A stretch of 64,000 nucleotides of DNA from Tillus elongatus (GCA_964006375.1 OZ023266.1:60558946-60622945), one strand, 5' to 3'. Counted from the stretch's first letter, positions 11,191-23,896 are shown. The notes: generated by a model from the sequence alone, not told the origin. Made by a program: numbers and translations.

Positions 11191-11305
11191 TGCTAGGAAT
11201 AGTAAGAGAGGCAGATAATAGAGACCGCCTGATTTTTACTTGTAATAGTTTTTAATGTGAATTAACAGAAAACAAAATTATGGATATTTTAATATAAAAT
11301 TCCAG

Positions 11306-11456
11306 GAAAACGACAGAACAATACGACAACAAGTTCAAGATCTTGAGCAGTTAATGAATGAACGGGACATTTTAGGTTCTCAGCTGGTCAGAAGGAATGA
11401 CGAAATCGCATTATTACATGAAAAAATAGTGATACTTGAGACAACACTCCACAGAG
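11306..11456 (+). CDS. Cfap58: Cfap58 exon B
   Basis: The acceptor is AAATTCCAG and the donor GGTAATG. The exon starts in phase 0 and reads ENDRTIRQQVQDLEQLMNER, then DILGSQLVRRNDEIALLHEK, and ends with the first base of a Gly codon. The block RDILGSQLVRRNDE(L/I)ALL(Y/H)EKI is a hallmark of CFAP58. The split Gly codon is completed exactly by the GT at the start of exon C. The sequence is predicted coiled coil throughout. Confidence 0.88.
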
Positions 11457-11546
11457 GTAATGTTTTTTTTCTTTTAACTTACAAACCAACAATTTTGAAA
11501 CATGTTTTATTTTTCATTTTAAAAATGTCCCAATTATAGTCACTCG

Positions 11547-11548
<2 letters not shown>

Positions 11549-11622
<74 letters not shown>
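11549..11622. repeat. (AT)n microsatellite, about 74 bp
   Basis: Uninterrupted AT dinucleotides, followed by GGTGATAACTCA, which resembles the right module of the (AT)n-core family. Confidence 0.97.
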
Positions 11623-11624
<2 letters not shown>

Positions 11625-12379
11625 TGATAACTCACTATTGGTGTCTTAAAAATATCTATTGGTAACTAGAATTTTTAAGCACTAAGCGTGCCATCAACGC
11701 ATTGTTCCTGGAATAGCATGTGACAATTTAAATAAATTTTCTCACAAAAGGCCATAAAAGTAACCAAAACTGGTGAAAAAAGTAAATAAAATAAATGGGT
11801 CATTCTCGCCAAAACCAAAACATTTGATTTAATATTTTTTTTCATAAACTCTGATTCTGATGATTTATTGTCAGATGATGTGTATATATAAGTACTTATA
11901 ATTGGGCTACAATCAATTCCTAGCTCCCGATTGATATCAGTTAATTTTATTTAGATTTTCCCGTAGATAAAGGTAACGGTGGGGAGAAAGTGTTAACGGG
12001 GAAGAGAGGTTTTTAATAAAATTGCTGTTTGATGCTAATTTTTATTAAGTCACTTTAATAAATAGATAATAAATGTCTAGATTAATACAAATGAGCATAA
12101 TGCTGCAAATCATTAAGAAAAAAAGTATTCTTCATTCAGTTCATTTACATCTGATACCGTAAAAAATTTTGCATTACTTAGTTCTACCACGGCTATTTCA
12201 GTTTTTTTTTAACTGGAGCGATCGATCTCACCTTTTTATATAAACTATACAGTAGGTATATTCGTCATTTTCAGAAATGACACAAGATATATAATGTCTA
12301 ACAATAGTTTTACAACGTAGTTTAACCAAAACGTAAGAGTTTGAACATATTATTTTTCTCATTAGCTCATTCCTACAGT

Positions 12380-13110
12380 GAGAAATAGGAATCTTATCAT
12401 CGGTGGAATCTTCAATTACTTGTTCTTCAATTGTTTTGTGGCTGAATCTAGCTGACGAATATCGTCATCATTAGAACTCTCAGAATCTTGTTCAACAGCC
12501 TTGTTTGAGGGTGAATTATAAACATTTTCGTATCTTAGGAAATTATGTTTCAATTGAAATGCGATAGCTTCCCCAAAAAAGATCTTTTTTTAGTTTGTTC
12601 TTCAGCCTGAAAACCACTAAGCAGTCTTTTAATTTTCCAATGATCAGGAGATTCATTTGAACTATTAAAATTTTTCAGCCTGTGATACTTTTTTTTGTAT
12701 TTCCGTACAGTTCTCTGAGAATCTTTGATTTTTTTGTAAGTGGCTGGATTTTGCATTAAGATATTGCCCACTCTTTCTTCTAATTTTTCCGCTGTAATAA
12801 GCTATCTGCTTGATCTGGATCTAGAGGACGAGTATCTGTAGCAAGCAAATTATTGCCTATATTTCTCTGTTCTAGGTGACTACGGCGGGGTATCAGCATT
12901 TATGAATGCTTGTAGACGTTTCTGTGTTTTCTTATTTTATATTGTGTCTTGGCTTTTTTCGCCATTGTTTTCTTATTTGACGCTGGTCACGATCACTCAT
13001 CTCATTGATATTCTTTATATTACCTGCAGCTTTTCGAGCGTAATACCTCTCTTTCTTTTCTTTTTATTTCCTCATATTTATTTGGATCCCCTTTAATATC
13101 TTCTCAAATT
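12380..13110 (-). pseudogene. Lys/Arg-rich transposon-associated protein remnant
   Basis: Read from about 13110 to 12380 with a frameshift near 13050 and several stops. It starts DPNKYEEIKRKER, then RYYARKAAGNIKNINEMSDR and DQRQIRKQWRKK. After a gap of stops come ERVGNILMQNPATYKKIKDS and QRTVRKYKKKYHRLK. A repetitive KRK-R-Y-x-R-K-x-G pattern with DRDQR-x-x-RK-x-WR recurs in uncharacterised transposon-linked proteins of arthropods and cnidarians. That comparison is from memory and not verified. No catalytic domain is visible, so the function is unknown. Confidence 0.45.
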
Positions 13111-13359
13111 CCACGCATTGACTATTTACACTGCTGACGCTTTTTGGGACTATTTTTGTAAGTTTTGCCCTTCAGATTTATTTTTGCAATTTTTGCTTTG
13201 TGAATATCTAAAAAATATACTACATACACAGTGGCTGCAGTCATACGCTTAATAAACTTATTCCCCCCGTTAGATATTATCACCTCCGTTACCTGATAGG
13301 GTAGCGGAAAGGAAATTAAAAAATTGTCACAAACCTGAAGGGTAAGGGTTAGGTTCAAT

Positions 13360-14040
13360 TATGAAGCATGCTAATACTAAAGCATATTTTACTTGTTTAG
13401 CATATATTGTGATTTATTGATTATTCATTATATTAAATTAATTATTCATACTAACGACAGGGGACAATAATTATGCTTGACATTTCAAAATTTACTTACA
13501 TTTTTCTCCAAATTTTTGGATGTTTCATCAGTGACGCATGGCACTCATCAGCTAGCCTAGTCTGCTTAGTACTAAACCTCTGGCACATATGCCGCCTACT
13601 ACACATTAATTTAGGGATTATTTTAACTACGTTAAGGGAAGAAAGAATATGACGTGGAGATATGATGTTTAATTTTTTGTAGGCGTTTTTTACGCATATA
13701 TTTAAAATGGACAATATGTCTTTAAAGCACTATTGTGGTATACACATCACTTTTTTTTAAACTTGTTTTGGCCTCGAACAAAGCTCTTTTAGCCACGGTC
13801 ACTCCAGGTCAACAACTAGTGCTTCAGCTCCCTACTATAATACAATGTTTCACATAAAAAAAAGGGATTCTCTATGCTATCGTCTACCAAGCTCAGCAAA
13901 CAAACCCTCAAATTTCCTTTACTTCATATAAACCAATAATAATTTACGAATAGAGACTATGCCCATCATACTTTACATTTTGTTTTTGTGGGTAAGGTGT
14001 ATGTGTTTAAGTCTTCTTAACTAGTATTATAATTAAGGAA
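13360..14040. other. No gene recognised
   Basis: AT-rich sequence with short chance reading frames only. It is probably interior of the surrounding 11.8-16.8 kb element. Confidence 0.4.
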
Positions 14041-16560
14041 AAAAAGACATGGGATCACAAACTTCCGGCTTAGGGGTCCACCAAGGCGACTTTATTTGAT
14101 ACAAACTAGACCGAACCACGGTAAAGATGGGTTAGACACAGGGACAGACAAAAGGAATCTATAACTATATGACTATTAACAATCATGTCAATTGCTTCAA
14201 CAAAATTACTTTAAAAAACAAAATGTTATATCTTTTTAGGTTAAGCTAAATTACATCATATAATTTATTACACTTAATAAAGTTCAAAAGTATATCCAAC
14301 ATTTCTTTTTCAACATAAAACGCTACATGCAACAAATATTCTATATTCAATGGTAGTGAAACTCCTTTATCAAGACATTTTTTTAACTAGATTGTTACAT
14401 GCGTGGATGTGTTTTTTACAATTAAAAAAGATATGATTAATATCACACATACTTGTTCCATCGCAACTACACAGTGGATTGTCTGCCAACCCCATTTTAA
14501 ATAGTTGCTTTTTGGTGGCACCATGCCCTACGATGATTCTAGCAAATGTTATGTATATTACTCTGTTAGTAGGGACTATTTCTGAGATCGATTTAGAAGG
14601 CAAGGTGGGAAATATTTGCTGAAATTTACTTTTTACTATGGCTTGTTGCTTGCTCCATTGGTCTCACCATTCTTTCCTCATGTGACGTTTACAGGTAGGA
14701 AGAAGATCTCTCGTTAAGAGGATATTGCAACTTTCTCCTATTATTGTTGCATTTTTTGTCAGTTTATCTGCATCTACATTGCCCTTGATATGTGCATGTG
14801 CTTTTATCCACATAAATATAGCCGTTTTTCCAGCCCTCACTAAGTTCAGGTAATTGGATCTAATAATGCCTATAAGTGGGTTCTTGAATACATTAGAGGG
14901 CTCCTTCAGAGCCAAGAGTAACGACTTGCTGTCGATTATTATTATAAATTTGGAATGGGATGCTATTTCCATAGCCATTTCAAGAGCTTTGATAACTGAT
15001 ACTGTTTCGGCCGTATATAGGCTGGTGTCTTTGTGTAGCTTAAAAACGAAACTGGATGTCGTCGATTCGCAGTATAAGCTACACCCTACGGAATCAGATG
15101 TTTTGGATCCATCGGTAAATATTAGGGCAGATCCTGGAAACTTCTGGATATTTTCACGGTAATAGCTTTGAACATATATGCCTCCACTATGGCAATCTGG
15201 TAAAACAACAATTGGATTCCATAGTAAAATTTCATATGACAACGTAAACACTTCTGAATCGTACAATATGGTTGGAGTTACTATTGTGGATGTGTACGAT
15301 AAAGCTTTTGTCAATGGTGGTGAGTTTTTTATGCCGCCAGTATGTGTTATTTTGGTTATGCGACAAGACGGTGTTAGTTTGGATGCGATTTTTCCTTGCA
15401 ATGGTTACTTTATCAGGAATTTGCTAGAAAGATATTCCCGTCTTAATTTGAGAGTTGGCTCATTGGCCAAGGCCAAGATTGATTCTGTGGGGGTTGTTTT
15501 TATTAGCCCGTGGACTAATCTTAAAGCTTTATATTGTTTTCTATCAATTTTTTTTTAAGTGTGTTTCCGCAGCAGACCCATAGAAAATTGAGCCGTAGTC
15601 TATGATCGACCTAGTGTATGACCTATAAAATTTCATCGCTGTTCTGGGATCTGCACCATATTTCTTTTTACATGTATAATTCAAAATATTCAGACTTTTT
15701 TCACCCTTGCTAATACAATGATGAACATGTTCCTTCCACAAAAGTTTTTGATCGATTATTACACCTAAGTATTTGTTGCTTTTGTGACACTGGATATTTT
15801 CATCGGCAATCGCAAGTAGTGAGGTATATGGTATTCTATGTCTTGTATAAAAAACTACTGAAGATTTATTGACAGACATAGTAAAGTTGTTTTGGAACAA
15901 GTATGCCCTGATTTTATACATGATGTAATATAACTGTTTAATACATTGACTATAAGAGTTTTGTTTAGTATATATGCAAAAGTCATCTGCGTATTGGATT
16001 CTCTTTGCAGCGCCATCAAAAAGGCTGTGGAAGTCATGTGTATATATATTAAATAACAAGGGGCTTAAAACAGATCCTTGCGGTAGGCCCGAATAACACG
16101 TTCGTGGTTCAGTATATGCCCCATTCGCTTTTATACACACTATTCTGTCAGCAAAGATCTTAACGATATTAGCTGCCATGTTTTCAGGTATGCCAACCTG
16201 GCTCTTTTTTTACAAGCACGTGTAAATCTACGTTATCGTAGGCCGCCTGCAGATCCAAAAACATAGCTGCCAGATATTTATTTTCAGAAAGGCTTATATG
16301 AATATCATTTACTAAGGTGGCAATACATTGAGTGGTACTTTTATTTTTTCTAAAGCCAAACTGTTGTGCTGGTAATAAGCATTTTTGCTTAAGATACCAT
16401 TGAAGTCGTTGTTATATAAATTTTTTTAATGTTTTTAGCATACATGATAGTCATGTAATAGGCCTATAAGAGTCGTTAAAGTCCCTGCCGGGTTTAGGCA
16501 AGAGCACATCACTTATTCTAAATGCAATTATGATATTTAGCGTTTCCAAACCAAAAGGTA
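14040..16560 (-). mobile_element. Decayed non-LTR retrotransposon with RT and RNase H
   Basis: Domains occur in order on the minus strand: RT motifs from about 16560, RNase H at about 15100-14700, a C-terminal Cys finger, then a 3' UTR down to about 14040. The 3' UTR resembles that of the element at 34.49-35.99 kb: both have a CTTAGGGGTCCACC- or CCTAGGGACCCGCC-type block followed by a GGGACA(G/A)ACAA run. The two elements belong to related families. Confidence 0.72.
14370..16555 (-). pseudogene. Non-LTR ORF2 remnant: RT, RNase H, Cys finger
   Basis: The reading starts with LPKPGRDFNDSYRPIT, then QQFGFRKNKSTTQC and MFLDLQAAYDNVD, which carries the catalytic Asp of RT motif A. From 16179 it continues with YSGLPQGSVLSPLLFNIYTH and RIQYADDFCIYTK (catalytic ADD). 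From about 15401 comes RNase H with ALIFTDGSKTSDSVGCSLY, SLYTAETVSVIKALEMAM, IIIDSKSLLLAL and FMWIKAHAHIKGNVDADKLT. At 14603-14370 the finger CSCDGTSMCDINHIFFNC closes the protein. At least four stops or frameshifts break the frame. In the family the RNase H motif reads K/PGHxxxxGNExAD; here the His is within KAHAHIKGN. Confidence 0.82.
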
Positions 16561-16907
16561 CTATAACTTAATCTGAGTGAGGAGACAGTAACGGAGGGGA
16601 GGTTTGAGACATAAATTCCACATTTTCAGCATAAATCAAATGGCAATAACGACATTTATCTAAGCCAGTACAACTAGAATAGATGCGAGTTATCTAATAT
16701 TTACCCTAGTATTGAAATATTATGGTGAGAGTTGAATGTTCTCAATGTGAGGAGAATGACCCAAATAATGTTTCAAAATGCTCATGATAAACTTCTTTCG
16801 TATTCGGTACTGCTGTTGGTCTCCCTATTTATCTACAATTAACTAATTTACTCATAAAAAATAAATGCTATATTACCGTACCATTTACAATGTTCATGTT
16901 TGTTTAG

Positions 16908-17190
16908 GTGAAGCTCAATACGATCAAAGATTGGAAGATATAAGACTTCTCAAGATCGAAATAAAGCGTCTTCGCCAAGAGAAGAATCTAATGTCCAAGT
17001 CTATGAACAACATGGTGGATCTAAGGCAGGAAGTTTTCCATCTTGAAAGAGATTTGACAAAAGCTAGACTGAAATGTAGGGCGTTAGAAGAGGAAGTGCA
17101 AAATCCTTTGAATATCCACAGATGGAGAAAATTGGAAGGGTCTGATCCTGGAGTAATGGATCTACTACAAAAGACGCAGATGTTGCAAAA
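16908..17190 (+). CDS. Cfap58: Cfap58 exon C
   Basis: The acceptor is TGTTTGTTTAG and the donor GTGAGT. The exon opens with the last two bases of the split Gly codon and reads GEAQYDQRLEDIRLLKIEIK, later RCRALEEEVQNPLNIHRWRK, and ends LLQKTQMLQ plus AA of a Lys codon. The run RLEDIRLLK-EIKRLR-EKN, then RALEEE-NPLN-HRWRKLE-SDP, matches vertebrate CFAP58 closely as I know it, which makes this the most diagnostic exon. It has no internal stop and all three phases fit exons B and D. Confidence 0.93.
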
Positions 17191-17280
17191 GTGAGTTAAC
17201 TGTAGATTTTTTCGATCGGTGAAACCGTATTCTAAATAGAGATATATGACGTCATATACACATATAAACATGTACACATA

Positions 17281-17948
17281 CAGGGTGGTCCAACAGTGCG
17301 TTCAAGTTCAATATCTCCTTTATTATCCAATAATTAAAAAAAATGTGTATAAATGTACCTTTTTCTTAAAAAAACACCGAATATCTCAGTAAATACTGTA
17401 AATATATGGTATAGGGAATGCTTCATGAAATTGAAAACACATTTGTTGATGTATCGAAATTTATTTTAATATAGAGGTGTTCTATTTGAATTTCTCGATA
17501 AAACTTGACTCCAGTGTTCTTACCCACCCTGTATACTGTTTTCAAGGAATTCTTTCTATATTGCTTGAACTTGAAAAAAGAACACTTTTTCAGATTTTTT
17601 GCATGATAGAGTGTTGCATGCTGACATACTAATGAAGATACAGGACACCAAATGTGCCTCTGATGTTTTAGAAAAGTCGCCATAACTTTTGAACGACTTT
17701 GTATAAACCCCAACAACTATACACTGGGTGAATCGGCAAAATAACAGGAATTCAAAAACGAAACAATATACAGTACCATTTAAAAAGAGTGAAGTTTGGG
17801 TTGTATTTAACTTTCGCAGCACCCTGTATATGCACAAATAATTTTAGTTTGTAGCTAACGTTAGCACCTGCAACTTTTGTTTAATTTTTTTTAAATTATT
17901 GAATTAAAAGGGAGATATTGAACTTGAACGCACTGTTGTACCACGCCT
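17281..17948. mobile_element. Non-autonomous terminal-inverted-repeat element with TA duplication
   Basis: The left end CAGGGTGGTCCAACAGTGCG continues for about 38 bp and is matched in inverted orientation at the right end (GGAGATATTGAACTTGAACG through CCACGCCT). TA flanks both ends (17279-17280 and 17949-17950). There is no transposase. A TA duplication and inverted ends fit a Tc1/mariner-type MITE. Confidence 0.68.
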
Positions 17949-18010
17949 TATATACACATACAATGATTATTCTTATAATCGTTAATTGTTAAGTGTGCAT
18001 TTTACATGCA

Positions 18011-18450
18011 CATGGAGACAGGACGTGTTGAAAGCAATTGTCACAGAGGATGAACCTGTGGCTCTCTACTATGATCCTCTGTGCAAAAGGGAGTCGATGG
18101 AATTGGGGCGTAAAGGTGAAGCACTGTCAAGAAAGTTCAAGGTCATTCAATCGAAAAAAGTGATCGCTACGAAATTTTGGGATTCTGAGGGTATTCCTCT
18201 CATAGACTTAAAATAACGCAACACCACCGTCAACGGGGCATATTACGCAATACTTCTGCATAAATTACGACAAAATATTCGGGATAAAAGTCGTGGGAAA
18301 CTGACCAGAGGCGTGCGTTTGCTCCATGATAATGCACCCGTGTACACTGTTGGAATTGCACAGGCCGCAATGCGATTTCGAACAAATTGGCCACGCTCCG
18401 TATAATCCAGATATGCCCCCAGTGACTACTACCTATTTGAAAATTTGGTA
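18011..18450 (+). pseudogene. Mariner transposase remnant
   Basis: The plus strand reads IVTEDEPVALYYDPLCKRES, EALSRKFKVIQSKKVIATKF and FWDSEGIPLIDLK, then in other frames LLHDNAPVYT-like and APYNPDMPPVTTTYLKIW. These correspond to the mariner blocks around the first catalytic Asp (GDE, here degraded to EDE), FWDSEG, the HDNA motif and the PPYSPDLAPSD motif. The last is decayed and several frameshifts are present. The inverted ends of this copy were not found. Confidence 0.72.
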
Positions 18451-18524
18451 CGTCGCGGGCGCCGCACAGTGGGTTAGAGGCGGAAAAAATATCCTGAACA
18501 AACGCTGAACTGCGTTTTTGAAGC

Positions 18525-18800
18525 CGAATTGAATTTCTGTAATAGGGGTAACAACATTTTCATGCTTCTCAATGCGATTATTTATTACTGACTCTGCGAT
18601 TTTACTTAAGGTGTTGAAGATGCTGATAGGCTTATATCTGTCACTTCTATTACCTGATTTTCCCAGATTATGAATTGGGACGGTGTTTGATACTTTCCAT
18701 TTTGAAGGGAAGTGTCCAAGACGAAGTATTGTGTTCATTAAGCTTGTCAGATTACCAAGTCACTTTCTGTGAAGCCTCTTGATTGCTATGTTTTGAATCT
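18525..18800 (-). pseudogene. Jockey-like RT N-terminal fragment
   Basis: The minus strand reads LRLGHFPSKWKVSNTVPIHN, later YKPISIFNTLSKIAESVINN and TEIQFGFK. This is the start of the RT fingers domain in jockey-type elements (PxxWKxA, YRPISLL, QFGFR). The similarity stops at FGFK and the downstream part of that frame is unrelated. No catalytic motif is retained. Confidence 0.7.
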
Positions 18801-19519
18801 TAATCGGGACCAGCTTCTTTCTTGTTACAGGTCTTGTATATTTCTTTTCGGACTTCCCAGGGGCTTAAATTCAAATTTGATTACTGAACCGGTTTCAGGC
18901 TAACTTGATATCAAAATATATCCTAGTACAGGATCTTAATGCTGTTTCGATACACCGGTTTTTCTATTTTCACTATTTCTGGAGACATGCATGCTCTTTT
19001 TAAGTCCTTAGTACTAACTATGATTTTACTTTTTGACCTTACATTTAACACATTTCTTATGAGTAATTGTTCGTTACTACTATATCGCAGTATATTTTTT
19101 TCCGTAAAAACAATCAAGGTTAAATAGATGTCAACGCACTCTTGTAGAAGTGTACTCTCCGGTTTCACAATTTCCTCTTGTTACTAATAGTTTTTGGCGA
19201 ATTTTTAGCAAATAATCACTTCGCTTTATTATGTTCTGTTTTAAAATATAGATAATAGATTCTTATGAAAATTCGCAAGTAAAACTTACTTGGTGTTGAC
19301 TGTTTTCACTTATGCGGTATAAAAATGCATAGTTGAATAATCTAAGATTAAAAAAGATATTTTAATTAAAGGTAGAAAATGTCAAAAGCTCATAATAAAC
19401 ATAATGACAAAAAGCCTATTAAGCTCTTATATAAGAAAAGTAATGAATAATTTTTATTTGTCCAAGAATAACCAGCAAAGGCCGCATTTCATAACACTTT
19501 TGTCTTTAAACAATCCGCG

Positions 19520-20203
<684 letters not shown>

Positions 20204-20439
20204 TCGACCTATATGGGAATGATACGTAGATAAATAAATTAATTTCCCACTGCAACACTAACAAATTAAAAAGTCACTTAAAACTTTAAAACACGAAAAG
20301 AACATGGAATTATTATCAAGCTCTTCTCTTCACACAAATTTGTGTTAGCGTTAGCACTGTTCGGAACGGGGTGAAAACTGTAAACATTAAAAGTAGTTCA
20401 ATGTTAATATGGTACTAAATAATAAAATGTGTAAAAATC

Positions 20440-20772
20440 CTGGATGCAGCAAGTGCGTTATGGTAGTGAATTTTCATAGAAATGATCTGGCACAAAATAT
20501 TTTATTATAACTTTTTTATCTTGCAACATAGAAATCTAAATTTTGGTGTATAGTTTAATTTTTATATCGTAAACCTACCTACCAAATTTGGTTATCTTAT
20601 CTTTTTTATTTTTTGAGATACAATTTTTTTTCAAATAAAAACTCAAAATTTTCCCGGAAAACCTCGTCCGATTTTCCTGACTAACGAAATTATCCAATAC
20701 ATTTACAGAAGGAAGCTACATGCCAAATTTTATCAAAATCGGCTGATTATATTTTGAGTTATCGGTGTGATA

Positions 20773-20847
<75 letters not shown>

Positions 20848-21245
20848 TATTGTTATATAAATAGTACAAAGCATCTTACAAATAAGTCTAAACTTGTGAC
20901 TGCAAATGATGCAATTTTGACTAAATTTTAATCTAAATGTCAATTGTTCTAAAGTTCTGTCATCTGATTTCTAATCTCCAAAATTACCTCACCTCATTAT
21001 GTACCATTACAATTTCTAGAAATATGGATGGTACTTGAAATCAGTTTCTTCATTTTAATCAAAAATTTCTATATTTTAAAACTTGACTCAAATTAAATTC
21101 TTATTATAAAAATTGAAACTGACCCCGGATATGGGTTCTAGGGGTCCTAGTTCGCGCTCATTTGCAAACAATTTTTCAAAAGTCGAGATCTCCCCATTAG
21201 TGAATTTTTTCTACGAAAATTTACTAAAATGTATTATAGTCTTTG
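20440..21245 (-). mobile_element. Dispersed (AT)n-core element, copy 2
   Basis: It opens with the GCAGCAAGTGCGTTATGGTA motif and GTGAATTTTCAT. A module in inverted order relative to copy 1 follows, ending AACTCAAAATAT/GTTATCGGTGTGAT just before an (AT)n tract. The GAAACTGACCCCGGATATGG block and ATTAGTGAATTTT close it near 21210. No coding sequence. Confidence 0.6.
20775..20844. repeat. (AT)n microsatellite, about 70 bp
   Basis: Uninterrupted; it directly abuts the ATCGGTGTGAT end of the (AT)n-core family module. Confidence 0.97.
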
Positions 21246-21760
21246 ATTCTAGAATACTGTGGTCCAGGCAAGCGCAGTTGTAATGTTTGTAAATAATGCT
21301 ATCACAACGTTTGTTAAACCGGCGTTCCATTCATTTGTCTTGAGCGGTATTTTTACCGCTCACTGCAGTGTTAAAACGAATGGTATTTCCTTACTATTTT
21401 AAACACATGGGTGGGGGACTGTATTGTATACCAATACAGCTCTGTCGAGTGAAGTTGTTCGGAAATAACAACGCACACCTAACCCGAATTCATTCCCAGT
21501 TGCTATTGACCTACTCATTTTTCCGAATGAAGACGTGGTGCCGACTTCATTCCAAGTCACTATTAACCGACTATTTATGAAATCAAATAAGTAAATTAAA
21601 TCGATTGTCATAACATATGTAGTGTATTAAGACTAAGGGAAAAAGAAATAAAACATATTTAACTGTGCACATTTTAATTATATTTTAGGGTGTGCGGCGC
21701 ACACCTAGCTCACTAGGAGAAATCGCCACTGATGGTAGCCAATTTTCATAGAAAGGATTC
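21245..21760. other. No gene recognised
   Basis: It contains a perfect 8-bp hairpin GAGCGGTA/TACCGCTC (21342-21361) and short chance frames only. Confidence 0.35.
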
Positions 21761-21779
21761 TTAATCGAAAAAAAATTAG

Positions 21780-22210
21780 TTTAACAGAATTAATTATAGA
21801 ACTTCAAAAGGTCACTGTCTCCATTTCACAGCGAGTTCTTCCAAAAACCTTTACATTTCCTTGGATTCGATATCATCCTTGGCCTACCTGTTGCTGCAGC
21901 TCCTCAAGTCACTTATGGGTTTAACCCACACAATTTTGTTTACATATCCGTAAAGAAACAAATAAGGGGAGTTTAAATCGGGCCATTTTACAGGTCATAA
22001 ACAAGTCTGCCCCTCTCTACCCATCTTCTCCAAGAGATCCATGTAAATGCTCTTTAGCATCAACCAAAAATGCGCCGGAACACCCATGCTCGAACCACAT
22101 TTGTTGCCTTTGGTTCAAAGAAATGTCTCAAAGATAAATAATTATTTTTGCAGTAGGTTTAGGTAAGCATCACCTGTTGATCGGTTTGGTGAAACAACCT
22201 CACCTAGCTT
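21780..22210 (-). pseudogene. Degenerate mariner-type transposase C-terminal fragment
   Basis: Reading the minus strand from 22210 gives GDAYLNLLQ, then SSMGVPAHFWLMLKSIY (a decayed DGAPPHF motif) and WPDLNSPYLFLYGYVNKIVW, the family's RSPDLNPLDFFLWGYVK block. The second catalytic Asp is lost and stops interrupt the frame. This is the same general family as the remnants at 6.1-7.0 and 58.7-59.8 kb, and it is older. Confidence 0.62.
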
Positions 22211-22384
22211 CCTCTAAAAATCTCTTTGTTTTATGTTTATCCGCTAATGTTTCTATATAAACGAATCTACGACTTTTAGAAGCGAGAAAACGGATAAAAA
22301 GGTTATCTGCTTACCATTTAAACCGCGATTTACGACAGGTTTTAATAGCATTTTTAAGGCAGTCAATTTACAGCTAATATTTTG

Positions 22385-22990
22385 GACAAAAAATACATTT
22401 GCTAGGTAACCCAAAGAATAAAGATAAAATCACAGAAATGTCGGGATCTGTGAAATACATTTTAAGGATTGTGCGCTCTAATCTGTTGGGCAAACTAAAA
22501 CATCTATAGAAACTACATATAAAGAGCATTTAGCGCAACTGACATATACAACTATTGATAAACCATGTATTGCTTAACACATTTGGTATAATAATCACCA
22601 TGTATATGAGGAAATCTTAAGCTAATCAAAAGTTCCAGGCAATAGCGACAATTAGGGTCATCTATGGAAGTATGTAGAAATCGTTAGAAATATGAATAAC
22701 AATTTTCAATGAATAGGACAAGTCCGGTTCTGTGTGGTTCGTTGTTCGAGTTGTTATCTTCATAACAAGTGTTTTTTTTTTTAGAAATAATACTTAATAA
22801 CGATACGCGATGTTTTCAATAGCAGGTATTGAAATTTTAATTACAGGGGCTTTCGACTAAACAGTGGCTACTTCTCTGCATACCTTCGTAGAGGGCGTTC
22901 TTCGTGATCGTTTGGTCTAAAAAAATGTGTTGTGGTTACTTGGGTTCTCCAAAGTATAGTTATCAGTGCTCATCACAGGTTCAAATCTCC
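22385..22990 (+). pseudogene. Penelope-like element 3' remnant with terminal segment
   Basis: LGNPKNKDKITEMSG at 22410 aligns with LGNTKDKDKVTEMSG of the copy at 52.5 kb, just ahead of the GIY-YIG domain. The following bases track that copy with many stops. At 22905-22990 is the GTGTTGTGG...TTGGGTTCTCCAA terminal segment followed by AGTGCTCATCACAGGTT, exactly as at the right end of the 51.9-54.0 kb copy. Confidence 0.62.
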
Positions 22991-23084
22991 ACGCATTGTT
23001 GGATGTTATATACTGTTTTAGATATATAACATATAAAACTCGTTCTATATACTCGTACTGTTATGTTATATTCAATTCAATTCA

Positions 23085-23515
23085 AACCTAATTTCTTAGC
23101 AGCCGCTTCTGCAATTAATATGACATATTGGTCCCAAGTGAGATTTCGATCCACAGAAATGCCAACAAGTGAAAAGGACTCATTACTTTGAATAACTTGG
23201 TTGTTCATGGTGATGGGTCTACGGCTGGTGTATCTCTCATGAGATAGAAAGCAAGACTGAGATTTGGTGGAGTTGAGTTATACAAGATTTCTACTTCCCC
23301 CGTCTAATATTTTTTAGAGATCCACGGAGACAGAACCCTCCATGAGCCTGCGATCCTCATCTAATTGGGCTAAAGAGACAGGCTTAGAATATTGTATATT
23401 TGAGTGGAGGGTGCTGTCGTCCGCGTAACTGTGAACTGGGTGGGATGTACTAGAGAGGAGGTCATTGATGTGGAGAAGAAACAAAGTAGGGGTTAAAGCT
23501 ATAGCTAAAACTCTT
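23085..23515 (-). pseudogene. Non-LTR reverse transcriptase fragment
   Basis: The minus strand reads FLLHINDLLSSTSHPVHSYA, then ADDSTLHSNIQYSKPVSLAQ (catalytic ADD), and further on NNQVIQSNESFSLVGISVDR, which matches the plus-strand fragment at 10128. A stop follows VSVDL. Two fragments of one family in the same gene, in opposite orientations, show repeated insertion. Confidence 0.75.
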
Positions 23516-23724
23516 AAGTTTGCGCTTCAACCGTCATTGTCCTTCATTTTACCGAAGTATTGAATATAACATAACAGTACAGAGTAGCCGAGCAAGCAAA
23601 ATGTTTATTCGAATGATGATTTTTCGATCTGTACGCACCATAACATCAAAAACAAAGCACACTAAGTACCTACCTATGCACCTATATAATGCAGGACGTA
23701 ACACAGTGATGCATTCATTTACAG

Positions 23725-23896
23725 ACGTTTGCTGCAACAAACGTCGGAGGCGGTAGAAAGAGAAAGGCAGTTAAAAGAGGTGGAGAATTTGTATATGAGT
23801 TTGAGGCAAGTTTTGGCAAAACAACCAGGACCTGGCATACAAGAACAATTGAATAAGACGCAAAGGGCACTTAAATTACGAGGCAACAAACTCAAG
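23725..23896 (+). CDS. Cfap58: Cfap58 exon D
   Basis: The acceptor is ATTCATTTACAG and the donor GTAAGA. The first base completes the Lys codon opened in exon C. The exon reads RLLQQTSEAVERERQLKEVE, then NLYMSLRQVLAKQPGPGIQE, and ends in phase 0 with RGNKLK. The block LAKQPGP and the heptad-rich flanks match the CFAP58 segment (LARQPGP) that follows exon C in vertebrates. There is no internal stop. Confidence 0.92.

Larger units (their letters stand above)
3018..11305 (+). other. Cfap58: Cfap58 intron A (8.3 kb)
   Basis: The intron has GTAAGT...CCAG boundaries. It holds a split mariner-type element (3341-7909), a jockey/CR1-like RT fragment, an R1/I-like RNase H fragment, another RT fragment, and two Penelope-type terminal pieces. 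No host coding sequence was seen. Confidence 0.7.
11797..16765. mobile_element. DNA-transposon-like element with GGGTCATTCTC inverted ends
   Basis: AAATGGGTCATTCTC near 11795 and its complement GAGAATGACCCAAAT near 16750 face each other. Inside lies a Lys/Arg-rich protein remnant (12380-13110, minus strand), and a non-LTR retrotransposon has inserted at about 14040-16560. The terminal match is short, about 14 bp, and no target duplication was confirmed. The superfamily is not assigned. Confidence 0.45.
11457..16907 (+). other. Cfap58: Cfap58 intron B (5.45 kb)
   Basis: Bounded by GTAATG and TTTGTTTAG. It contains an (AT)n tract and one large terminal-inverted-repeat element with a nested non-LTR retrotransposon. 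No host coding sequence was seen. Confidence 0.7.
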
